Source of the DNA: an uncultured Roseobacter sp.
Lineage (GTDB): Bacteria; Pseudomonadota; Alphaproteobacteria; Rhodobacterales; Rhodobacteraceae
NCBI RefSeq assembly: GCF_947495275.1
Contig: NZ_CANLYL010000008.1
Span: 1 to 64,000 of the forward strand
Reading direction: 5' to 3'
Length of the DNA stretch: 64,000 bases
The notes under the pieces were generated by a model. That model worked only from the letters and a program-made list of their open reading frames with translations, was not told the DNA's origin and ran no database searches. Shown here piece by piece: positions 1 to 6,530 of this stretch; position 1 is the first letter of the stretch; every line of letters starts with the position of its first letter. A program made the position numbers and the translations under genes.

Positions 1-18
1 TACAAGGGCCGCTTAGGG

Positions 19-1053
19 ATGTCTCCAATGGCAGATACACTTCAAGGTGTCCTCATGCAGGACACGTCATTCGACGGGTTTAGCCGTACGCAGGTTTCAA
101 TGGTGGTGACCGATCCGCGCCTCCAGGACAATCCGATCGTATATGTCAATCACGCTTTCACGCGCCAGACAGGTTATGCGCGCAGCGCTGTAATCGGGCG
201 TAATTGCCGGTTTCTGCAGGGCGAAGACACAAAGAAATCTGCTGTTGATCGCTTACGGGCCGGCGTTGAAGCGCGCGAAACCGTATCCGTCGATATCCTC
301 AACTACCGCGCAAGCGGTGAGCCGTTCATGAACCGGCTTCTCGTCGCTCCCTTGAGTGATGAGAACGGCAATCCACAGTACTTCGTCGGTATCCAGAAAG
401 AACTTGAAACCGGCCGTCCGGGTGAAGACCCGCAAACGATCAGCCAGCATCTTGCCGAAATTCAGGACCGTGTCGAAACCGATATGTCGATGATCATTGG
501 CATGGTTCGGCAGCAATCGACGCAAACCGCCCAACCTTCCGAATATGCCGCCCTCACCCGTCGGATCGAAACCCTGCAATTGCTCTATGAAGAGATGAAA
601 CTTGCGGATCAGCAGTCGAATCGGGACACAATCCACATCGGCAGCTATATTTCCAGACTGGCCTGCGCCATTGGCCATGTCTACGGACGCTCCGGTATTC
701 GACTTAACCTGCAACTGGAACCTCTGGACGTGCCGATAGAAGTCGCTTCGCGGGTCGGCCTTGTGGTCTCCGAGCTTTTGACCAATGCGTTTCAACATGC
801 GTTCGACCGCATAGATACCGGCTTGATCGAAGTGCGTATGTCGCGGCTCAGTGGCGGCGGGCTGCGGCTGACCGTCTCTGATGACGGCGTCGGCATACCG
901 GGTTTCATGACCTGGCCGAACCCTGAGACCGTTGGCGGCAGAATGGTGAATGGCCTGATCGAAGGCCTTGAGGGCACGCTGCAATTGGGCCGCGGTGCAG
1001 CGGGCAGTTTCATCACCATCGACGTGCCAGCGGGCGCGTCGTTGACGGAATAA
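19..1053 (+). CDS. LOV-domain sensor protein, HWE/HisKA_2-type kinase-like
   Basis: Cytoplasmic blue-light sensor of 344 residues. Residues about 25-130 form a PAS/LOV domain with the flavin-adduct motif GRNCRFLQG, the photoactive Cys being residue 63. Residues 140-200 match the dimerisation helices of the HisKA_2/HWE kinases, and residues 240-337 form an intact HATPase domain with N-box SELLTNAFQHAF and G-box DDGVGIPG. The segment that normally reads HHRVKN reads QDRVET here, so the phospho-accepting His is replaced by Asp150. Light-dependent ATP binding is therefore plausible, but classical autophosphorylation is not. No response regulator gene is adjacent on the right; the left side is outside the window. 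The first ATG (19) gives an ordinary N-terminus; ATG 28 is also possible. Confidence 0.85.
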   Translation: MSPMADTLQGVLMQDTSFDGFSRTQVSMVVTDPRLQDNPIVYVNHAFTRQTGYARSAVIGRNCRFLQGEDTKKSAVDRLRAGVEARETVSVDILNYRASGEPFMNRLLVAPLSDENGNPQYFVGIQKELETGRPGEDPQTISQHLAEIQDRVETDMSMIIGMVRQQSTQTAQPSEYAALTRRIETLQLLYEEMKLADQQSNRDTIHIGSYISRLACAIGHVYGRSGIRLNLQLEPLDVPIEVASRVGLVVSELLTNAFQHAFDRIDTGLIEVRMSRLSGGGLRLTVSDDGVGIPGFMTWPNPETVGGRMVNGLIEGLEGTLQLGRGAAGSFITIDVPAGASLTE

Positions 1054-1141
1054 CAGATGCCATCCAACCAGTATCGCATCTTTGCACCAATTGCCCTGAG
1101 ACCGTTTTCTCAGGCTAAAGCGCTGGGGCGGGCTACAGCGA

Positions 1142-1432
1142 TTGTCTGAACAGGACATCAGCCGCTCTGTCCAGGGCTCCAAGGGGCAATATGTTTTGCG
1201 CGCAAATGGGCATGAGGCCGATCTGACCTATTCGATCCTCTCACCACAAACCGTTATCGCCGATCATACGGAGGTTCCCGAATCCCTTCGTGGGACAGGC
1301 GCGGGGCTTGCCCTTGTCACGCAACTGGTAAGGGATGCCAGAAAAGAAGGTTTCAAGATTGTGCCACTCTGTCCCTTTGTGAACGCGCAACGTCGGCGTC
1401 ATCCAGAATGGGCAGATGCATTTAATGTCTAG
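1142..1432 (+). CDS. Small GNAT-type N-acetyltransferase (NATD1/YidJ-like)
   Basis: A 96-residue protein resembling the minimal single-domain acetyltransferases related to NATD1. The acetyl-CoA binding signature is visible as EVPESLRGTGAGLALV, followed by helix and strand segments ending in VPLCPFVNAQ, which is characteristic of this subfamily. The substrate is unknown. The start is TTG; no in-frame ATG gives a complete domain, so the exact start is uncertain. The stop codon overlaps the stop of the convergent transglycosylase gene by two bases. A small hairpin (CCTGAGA/TCTCAGG, 1095-1114) lies between the LOV gene and this one, without a T-run. Confidence 0.7.
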   Translation: MSEQDISRSVQGSKGQYVLRANGHEADLTYSILSPQTVIADHTEVPESLRGTGAGLALVTQLVRDARKEGFKIVPLCPFVNAQRRRHPEWADAFNV

Positions 1433-2250
1433 TTCAATCCGACGAATACGCATCCATCCGTGATCAGCTCCGGCGGCGTCAGACAAAGGCCGCGGGCGAC
1501 TTGAAATGCGGCAAGGACCTTCGGCACATAGTCTCGGGTTTCGGCAAAGGGCGGAACGCCGGCATGTGTACGAACCGAGCCCTCGCCTGCGTTGTAGCCC
1601 GCCAGCACCAAAATCGGATCGCCTGCGAATTCACCCATCAACCAATCCAGATACTTAACACCGCCTGCAATATTTTCGGATGCTGCAAGGCTGTTTTCGA
1701 CACCAAAGCGATCCGCCGTATCTGGCATGAGTTGCATAAGCCCCTCTGCACCGGCTCCGCTTACAGCGTCGGCCTTACCGGCAGATTCGACGGTAATCAC
1801 CGCAAGAACCAATGCTGGCGATACTTGTGTTCCAATGGTGGATTTCAGGATATCGACGCCATTTTCCTGCGCGATGGTCTGCATATGCTGCAAGCGTGGC
1901 ACCGGAACATCATCCGTGCCCAGGATGATATCCATCACGTCCTGCAATCGACCGGGGCCAGAATCAAAGATGGAGGGCGAAACCTTATCCCAGAACCATG
2001 CATGGCGCCCGATGGGATTATCCGGCGCAGCATCGGGGGTCTGCGGCGTGTTGACCGAGGGTTTTGGCAATGCGGCCAGCGCCGCCTGTTGCGCCTCTGG
2101 GTCAATCTGGACACGGATTCGCTTTTGGCCCGCCTGCGGGACCGACACCCGCTTGGCCTCAAAGGTGGGATAGGGATCGGGCTCTTGCGCACCCGCGTGC
2201 TGCATCGCCAATCCCGAGGCCAATAGCCCGATCAATAGAATAGAACGCAT
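1429..2250 (-). CDS. Lytic transglycosylase, SLT domain
   Basis: Exported murein hydrolase of 273 residues. It begins with a signal peptide (MRSILLIGLLASGLAMQHAGA). A Pro/Gln-rich linker follows, then a C-terminal SLT (goose-lysozyme-like) domain from about residue 140. The catalytic Glu is in the motif VITVESAGKADAVS, followed by GLMQLMPDTADRFGV and LAGYNAGEGSV, which are diagnostic of the family. It cleaves peptidoglycan glycan strands in the periplasm. It is read away from the tad locus with a shared 357-base spacer, so a role in opening the wall for the pilus machine is conceivable but only inferred from position. Confidence 0.88.
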   Translation of the reverse strand: MRSILLIGLLASGLAMQHAGAQEPDPYPTFEAKRVSVPQAGQKRIRVQIDPEAQQAALAALPKPSVNTPQTPDAAPDNPIGRHAWFWDKVSPSIFDSGPGRLQDVMDIILGTDDVPVPRLQHMQTIAQENGVDILKSTIGTQVSPALVLAVITVESAGKADAVSGAGAEGLMQLMPDTADRFGVENSLAASENIAGGVKYLDWLMGEFAGDPILVLAGYNAGEGSVRTHAGVPPFAETRDYVPKVLAAFQVARGLCLTPPELITDGCVFVGLN

Positions 2251-2607
2251 ATGGACTGCTCTTTTGTTTTGTTTGCTGCGCTATCTGCTCGCAACATCGC
2301 AGAGAAATCCCTCACAAGCCAGAAAATCCGGGACCTGATCGCGGCGATACTGCCACATTCTTCGGCCACTTTAATGAAATGTAAACAGCCGTGATTTTTT
2401 TTTCATATCAAAAACAGAAGGTTACTAATTTTCTTCGGAAATTCTCGCCCAAAACGTCAAATGTCACATTTGCCGCCAAAATCATGCCCCAATCCCTTGG
2501 CTATATAGCTCCATACCAAGTCGGACGGACCCGAACGAGAGAAACGGTTTCTGAGGACGGCAAGGTTAGTAAGTGAAAATCTAAGTGATCCTTTGGAGGG
2601 ACATACA
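2251..2607. other. Intergenic region between transglycosylase and pilin genes
   Basis: A 357-base, comparatively AT-rich divergent spacer with no convincing gene. It should hold promoters for both flanking genes. Visible elements are an inverted repeat CAAATG-TCA-CATTTG (2458-2472) and TTAA-N7-TAAA (2371-2385), one base away from the CtrA consensus TTAA-N7-TTAA. A ribosome binding site TTTGGAGGG (2592-2600) precedes the pilin ATG. The promoter itself could not be assigned confidently. Confidence 0.5.
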
Positions 2608-2820
2608 ATGATGAAATTTATCAAGAACTTTCGTAAAGACGAAGATGGTGCCGTAACAGTTGACTGGGTTGTGCTGACAGCCGCCGTTGTAGGCTTGGCA
2701 ATCGCCGCATACCAATCCATCGAAGACGGTGCCACCGATCTGACCGAAGCAACAGAGACGTTCCTTGGTGAGCAAGAAGTTGGCAGCATCGGCGAAGCCG
2801 CAGCACCAGCTGCGCCATAA
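2608..2820 (+). CDS. Flp-like type IVb pilin, copy 1
   Basis: A 70-residue prepilin. A short Lys/Arg-rich leader (MMKFIKNFRKDEDG) precedes the processing site, then a hydrophobic stretch AVTVDWVVLTAAVVGLAI that would form the pilin helix. Classical Flp pilins carry Glu at +5 and Tyr at +6 after the cleaved Gly; here these positions are Asp and Trp. Strong Shine-Dalgarno GGAGGG fits ATG 2608; a TTG 15 bases upstream would lie in front of it. The C-terminus is Ala/Pro rich. The gene heads the tad locus and is followed by its own intrinsic terminator, so it is probably transcribed as a strong monocistronic unit. Processing by the prepilin peptidase at 12674-13171 is inferred. Confidence 0.8.
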   Translation: MMKFIKNFRKDEDGAVTVDWVVLTAAVVGLAIAAYQSIEDGATDLTEATETFLGEQEVGSIGEAAAPAAP

Positions 2821-2891
2821 TCTCTATCCTCATCCGAACCGCAAACCTGACACCAAGACGTCCTGAGTTTGCAAGGAACTGTGAAATACCG

Positions 2892-2928
2892 GGGCCGCCT
2901 TCACTCGCATGAAAGCGGCCCTTTTTTT
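2892..2928 (+). terminator. Intrinsic terminator after pilin copy 1
   Basis: Stem GGGCCGC (2892-2898) pairs with GCGGCCC (2915-2921), extended inward by TTC/GAA across a mismatch, and is directly followed by a run of seven T. Confidence 0.9.
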
Positions 2929-2967
2929 CCCGGACCGATAGAGGTTCCTCAATTGAAAGCTAAACAT

Positions 2968-3162
2968 ATGTTGCGTGCTTTTAAAAAATTTAAAGACGAC
3001 GAGGCCGGGGCTGTTACTGTTGACTGGGTAGTCTTGACGGCAGCGGTTGTGGGTTTGTCCACAGCGCTTGTCATCGAATTGCGGGGGGGGTCATCCGATC
3101 TGACAGACCGGACCGAGACCTTCCTCAATACACAGGTGGTCGGCGAAATCGGAGACGATTAA
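2968..3162 (+). CDS. Flp-like type IVb pilin, copy 2
   Basis: A 64-residue paralogue of the preceding pilin. Leader MLRAFKKFKDDEAG is followed by AVTVDWVVLTAAVVGLST, identical to copy 1 over the first 15 residues after the Gly, including Asp at +5 and Trp at +6. The C-terminal parts diverge apart from a shared segment (SSDLTDRTETFLNTQVVG versus ATDLTEATETFLGEQEVG). ATG 2968 aligns with the start of copy 1; an in-frame TTG at 2953 with AGAGG upstream is an alternative. The gene sits between two intrinsic terminators. It could be a minor pilin, an alternative major pilin, or a recently duplicated spare. Confidence 0.78.
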   Translation: MLRAFKKFKDDEAGAVTVDWVVLTAAVVGLSTALVIELRGGSSDLTDRTETFLNTQVVGEIGDD

Positions 3163-3182
3163 CGCCAGATCCTTCAGATATT

Positions 3183-3217
3183 GGAGCTGCTCTTATCTGA
3201 TAAGAGCGGCTCCTTTC
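3183..3217 (+). terminator. Intrinsic terminator after pilin copy 2
   Basis: Long stem GGAGC-t-GCTCTTAT pairs with ATAAGAGC-g-GCTCC (3183-3213), followed by TTTCTC. About 200 bases without a gene separate it from cpaB; no other element was recognised there. Confidence 0.85.
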
Positions 3218-3424
3218 TCTGATCAATAGCTTCTGGACGCCTGCTTTGGATTATTCGGTCACCTGCCGAAGGAGCCTCCAGGCATTTTCGCAGCCCCATT
3301 GTTTCGAAAATTGGAAAAAACGCGCGAAAGCCATCCGTTGATCCTGAAATTGCCACAATCAACCGGGATATTCGTTCGAAGCGGTCCGCCATCACGTCGG
3401 ATTTTGGAATAACGAGGTAACATT

Positions 3425-4273
3425 ATGCGAATGGTATTCGGATTGGTGCTTCTGGCAGGTTTAGGTCTGGCTGGCGGTGCCGTATACATGGCAAAGAACT
3501 ACATCGGCGAGTATCAGGCGCAACTCGCGCGCGCGAAAGCCAACGAGCGTGCGATTGTTCCGACGGAAACGGTCTACGTAGCGACCCGTGCGCTCAAGTA
3601 CGGTGAGACGTTGCAACAAGCCGATGTCCGGGCCGTCAAGTGGCCCAAAGATGCGATTCCAGCGGGCACATTCAACGACCTCGCGGTTCTTTTCCCGGAA
3701 GGAAATGAAGAAGAACGCCTGATCGTCCGTGCCATGGAAAAGGATGAAGCGCTTCTGGAAGTGAAAATCACCGAACCTGGTGAAGACATCGGCCTGACCA
3801 CGCGGCTGGAAAAAGGCATGCGCGCTTTCGCAATTCGCGTCGACGTTGCCTCCGGCGTGTCGGGCTTCCTGCGCCCCGGTGACCGCGTTGACGTCTATTG
3901 GACCGGTGCCGTAGACATCGGCGAAGGCCGTGGCGATGTCACCAAGCTGATCGAATCTGCGGTGAGTTTGATTGCCGTTGACCAAAACGACAACTCCATG
4001 AACGGCACGCGCATTGCCCGTACGGTTACCGTGGCGGTCAAGCCAGAGCAGGTGGCCGCCCTCGCCCAGGCCCAATCGACAGGCAGCCTGTCGCTGTCCT
4101 TGGTTGGCGCGGGAGACGATACGGTTCTGTCTGAAATCGAAGTTGATCAGGTCTCCTTACTGGGATTGGAACAGGCCGCACCGAGTCCGGTCGCCAAGAA
4201 AGCCCCGGTTTGCACCATCCGCACGCGCCGTGGCGCAGAGATCGTAGCGGTGCCAATTCCCTGCACAAACTAA
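3425..4273 (+). CDS. cpaB: Flp pilus assembly protein CpaB (RcpC)
   Basis: A 282-residue inner-membrane-anchored periplasmic protein of the Tad machine. An N-terminal transmembrane or signal segment (MRMVFGLVLLAGLGLAGGAVYM) is followed by a SAF domain (YVATRALKYGETLQQADV, about residues 50-115). The RcpC/CpaB C-terminal domain follows, with LRPGDRVDVYWTG and a strand-rich part to about residue 245. CpaB proteins are thought to work with the CpaC secretin and may bind glycan. The start ATG follows GAGGTAAC. An intrinsic terminator separates it from cpaC, which is unusual for tad operons. Confidence 0.92.
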   Translation: MRMVFGLVLLAGLGLAGGAVYMAKNYIGEYQAQLARAKANERAIVPTETVYVATRALKYGETLQQADVRAVKWPKDAIPAGTFNDLAVLFPEGNEEERLIVRAMEKDEALLEVKITEPGEDIGLTTRLEKGMRAFAIRVDVASGVSGFLRPGDRVDVYWTGAVDIGEGRGDVTKLIESAVSLIAVDQNDNSMNGTRIARTVTVAVKPEQVAALAQAQSTGSLSLSLVGAGDDTVLSEIEVDQVSLLGLEQAAPSPVAKKAPVCTIRTRRGAEIVAVPIPCTN

Positions 4274-4293
4274 AGCGAAACCAACGCATTACG

Positions 4294-4323
4294 AAGGCGT
4301 CGCGTCACTCGCGGCGCCTTTTT
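4294..4323 (+). terminator. Intrinsic terminator after cpaB
   Basis: An 11-base stem AAGGCGTCGCG (4294-4304) pairs with CGCGGCGCCTT (4310-4320), with one T-G wobble and loop TCACT, followed by TTTC. Confidence 0.85.
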
Positions 4324-4466
4324 CTATTTTGGCGTGTTGCCATTTATCCACATAAGGTCAACAGCAGAACCCATTGATTCTTGCAAAAAAAACAAAAACA
4401 ACGCAGACTGCGGGCATGCGGGCAATAAGACCCGAAACCGAGGCGTGATCAAAAAGGGCAGGTCAC

Positions 4467-5894
4467 ATGAAAATTGATGGAATGTTGAAGGCGGCCCTCT
4501 TGGGGCTGACATTAAGCGCGTCGCCGTTGGCCTTGTTGGCGCCAGCGCCGGTGCAGGCTGACACCCTGCGGGTGGTTACCAAAGGCACGAACAAGACACT
4601 GGCGGTCCCGATGAATCGCGCGGTTGTCGTTGAAAGTGAAATTCCTTTCGCAGAGTTGAGCATCGCCAATCCCGGCATCGCAGATATCTCTTCGTTGTCT
4701 GATCGCAGCATCTATGTGCTCGGTAAGACACCAGGTATGACCACGCTGACTTTGCTGGACGCAACCGGACAGCTGATCACGAATGTCGAGGTTCGGGTCG
4801 CGCCGGACGTGACTGAATTCAAAGAGCGTTTGGGGCAAATCCTGCCCGGCGAGAAAATCGAAGTGCGCACGGCAAACGACGGCATCGTCCTGTCGGGTAT
4901 CGTGTCCAGCACCCAAAAGCTGCAGAAAGCTCTGGATCTGGCCCAACGGTACGCGCCTGATCGTGTCTCCAACCTCATGAGCGTCGGCGGTATCCAGCAG
5001 GTCATGCTGAAAGTGCGCTTTGCAGAGATGAACCGGACGGTTTCCAAATCCCTGAGCAGTTCTCTGGCCATTGGCGGGACCGATGCCGCAATCGGCACTG
5101 GAACAGCGGCAGCTGCGGGTTTTGCCAACCAGATTCTGGCCGGTCCGACTTTCCCAACGCTTACCGAGAACGCAGGCTCCGCAGCTGTCAGCTTCGGGCT
5201 AGGTTCCGTGCAGATTGGCCTGTTGCTGGAGGCTCTTGAGAGTAAGGGCGCCGTTCGCACGCTTGCCGAGCCAAATCTCGTTGCCCTTTCCGGACAAGAG
5301 GCCAGCTTCCTTGCCGGGGGTGAGTACCCGGTGCCGGTAGCGCAAGACAACGACTCGATCAGTGTTGAGTTCAAGCCCTTTGGTGTGGAGTTGAATTTCG
5401 TGCCGCGCGTTGTTGGCGACGATATCATCAACCTGCAGCTGTCCGCAGCCGTTTCGGACATTGACCCTTCTAACGGGGTCAGCCTGGGCGGCGGTTTCGT
5501 ATTGGATGCGTTTTCCCGCCGGGAAACATCCACAACCGTTGAAATGCGGGATGGTGAGAGTTTCGCAATCGCCGGTCTGCTTGAGGACAACTTCACCGAT
5601 CAGGCGACACAGTTGCCTTGGATTGGCGATGTTCCTGTGCTTGGTGCTCTCTTCCGAAGCGCCGAGTATCAACGAAGCCAGACAGAGCTTGTGATTATCA
5701 TCACCGCCCATCTTGTAACGCCGACACGCGGCGAGGCGCTGGCCTTGCCGACTGACCGGATCAGGCCACCAACAGAGCAAGGCCTGTTCCTCTTTGGTCG
5801 TACCGCAAGAAATGCCAACACGCCCAGAAAGGGCGCGGCCGGGGAAGTCGCCAAGCAAGACTTCAGCGGCTCCTATGGCTATGTGATGGAGTGA
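4467..5894 (+). CDS. cpaC: Secretin CpaC (RcpA), Tad outer-membrane channel
   Basis: A 475-residue outer-membrane secretin that forms the channel for the Flp pilus. It has an N-terminal signal peptide ending near AQA-like PVQADT. An N-terminal pilus-formation domain follows (about 30-100, AELSIANPGIADIS), then a BON-like segment (about 110-165) and the secretin domain (about 240-425). The latter includes ALSGQEASFLAGGEYPVPV and the conserved end LPWIGDVPVLGALFRS. Length is typical of the family. It is separated from the cpaD-like gene by only four bases, so these two are cotranscribed. A separate promoter in the 193-base gap after cpaB is expected because of the terminator there. Confidence 0.93.
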   Translation: MKIDGMLKAALLGLTLSASPLALLAPAPVQADTLRVVTKGTNKTLAVPMNRAVVVESEIPFAELSIANPGIADISSLSDRSIYVLGKTPGMTTLTLLDATGQLITNVEVRVAPDVTEFKERLGQILPGEKIEVRTANDGIVLSGIVSSTQKLQKALDLAQRYAPDRVSNLMSVGGIQQVMLKVRFAEMNRTVSKSLSSSLAIGGTDAAIGTGTAAAAGFANQILAGPTFPTLTENAGSAAVSFGLGSVQIGLLLEALESKGAVRTLAEPNLVALSGQEASFLAGGEYPVPVAQDNDSISVEFKPFGVELNFVPRVVGDDIINLQLSAAVSDIDPSNGVSLGGGFVLDAFSRRETSTTVEMRDGESFAIAGLLEDNFTDQATQLPWIGDVPVLGALFRSAEYQRSQTELVIIITAHLVTPTRGEALALPTDRIRPPTEQGLFLFGRTARNANTPRKGAAGEVAKQDFSGSYGYVME

Positions 5895-5898
5895 CAAG

Positions 5899-6291
5899 AT
5901 GCACAGCCTAACAACACGGACTTCACGCGCAATGGCTTTATCGGTCGGATTGACGTCTTTGGTCGCCTGCGGTGAACAGGGCAGCGGCGGACAGTGGTTT
6001 CGCGAAGCAGGCGCGCAAATCGATACCGGCGAATTCGGCAACGCCACGATGATCAACATGATGGCACAGATTTGCAATCAAAGCGGTGTCGCAGGCAGCG
6101 GTCGTGGCAAGATTGGTGGGACAGCGACGGATCCACTGGTCGTCCTCGATCCCGCCAGTACCGTTGCGCAGCCTATTTTCCGGGTTCATTGTGACGGCCG
6201 CCTCGACGGCAAATATGCGCGGGTGATCTATCGCGAATATGTGGAAAGTGCGACCGAGAAGCCTGTCGTCGAAGAAGCAACTGGAGAGTAG
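5899..6291 (+). CDS. Short CpaD-like pilus lipoprotein (tentative)
   Basis: A 130-residue protein with an N-terminal signal and lipobox-like SLVACGEQ, so probably an outer-membrane lipoprotein. It lies exactly where cpaD lies in alphaproteobacterial tad loci (cpaB-cpaC-cpaD-cpaE). The segment GEFGNATMINMMAQI (about residues 48-62) resembles the FGCAT-x-N-LA core remembered from CpaD proteins. CpaD is normally about 200 residues or more, so this would be a strongly reduced version lacking most of the N-terminal domain. Assignment rests on position and one motif; an unrelated lipoprotein with the same job is possible. A GC hairpin AGAGCC/GGCTCT (6290-6305) overlaps its stop codon. Confidence 0.55.
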   Translation: MHSLTTRTSRAMALSVGLTSLVACGEQGSGGQWFREAGAQIDTGEFGNATMINMMAQICNQSGVAGSGRGKIGGTATDPLVVLDPASTVAQPIFRVHCDGRLDGKYARVIYREYVESATEKPVVEEATGE

Positions 6292-6313
6292 AGCCGCCCG
6301 GCTCTGCTTTACA

Positions 6314-6367
6314 AATCCGCCCTCAAACACGGTTATTGTGTCTAGATACCCAACAATTGGGCGGATT
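6314..6367. repeat. Inverted repeat 1 upstream of cpaE
   Basis: A perfect 9-base inverted repeat: AATCCGCCC (6314-6322) and GGGCGGATT (6359-6367). The loop contains a smaller ATTGT/ACAAT pair. No T-run follows, so it is not an ordinary terminator. It may be a protein site or an RNA structure. Confidence 0.6.
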
Positions 6368-6381
6368 AAGCCCTAATCTCG

Positions 6382-6467
6382 CCCAAGTTCACTGCGACTT
6401 TCCTCTCAAAGGGACACTTGTGTCCGGCCAAAAGTGCCGGGCATGGGCGGTCGCAGGGGAAGTTGGG
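6382..6467. repeat. Extended imperfect hairpin upstream of cpaE (possible leader RNA)
   Basis: The basal stem pairs CCCAA (6382-6386), TTC (6388-6390) and CTGCGAC (6392-6398) with GTCGCAG (6450-6456), GAA (6459-6461) and TTGGG (6463-6467): 15 pairs with small internal loops. Inside are two overlapping hairpins, GGACAC/GTGTCC (6412-6425) and CCGGC/GCCGG (6424-6440), which share two bases and so would exclude each other. No poly-T follows. It ends 63 bases before the cpaE ATG. Confidence 0.55.
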
Positions 6468-6530
6468 GCACTAAAATAAATAACCCAAGCTAGCTCTGCT
6501 TCGCCCTTAAACAAAAAGGAAGACGAGGCA

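Noticed and set aside
253-1182. Minus-strand open frame of 309 codons
   Set aside because: It is antisense to the LOV protein gene, has no recognisable domain and has low-complexity Arg/His-rich composition typical of GC-rich shadow frames.
2391-2576. Possible 61-codon gene before pilin copy 1
   Set aside because: It has no ribosome binding site, starts in an AT-rich promoter region and shows no motif.
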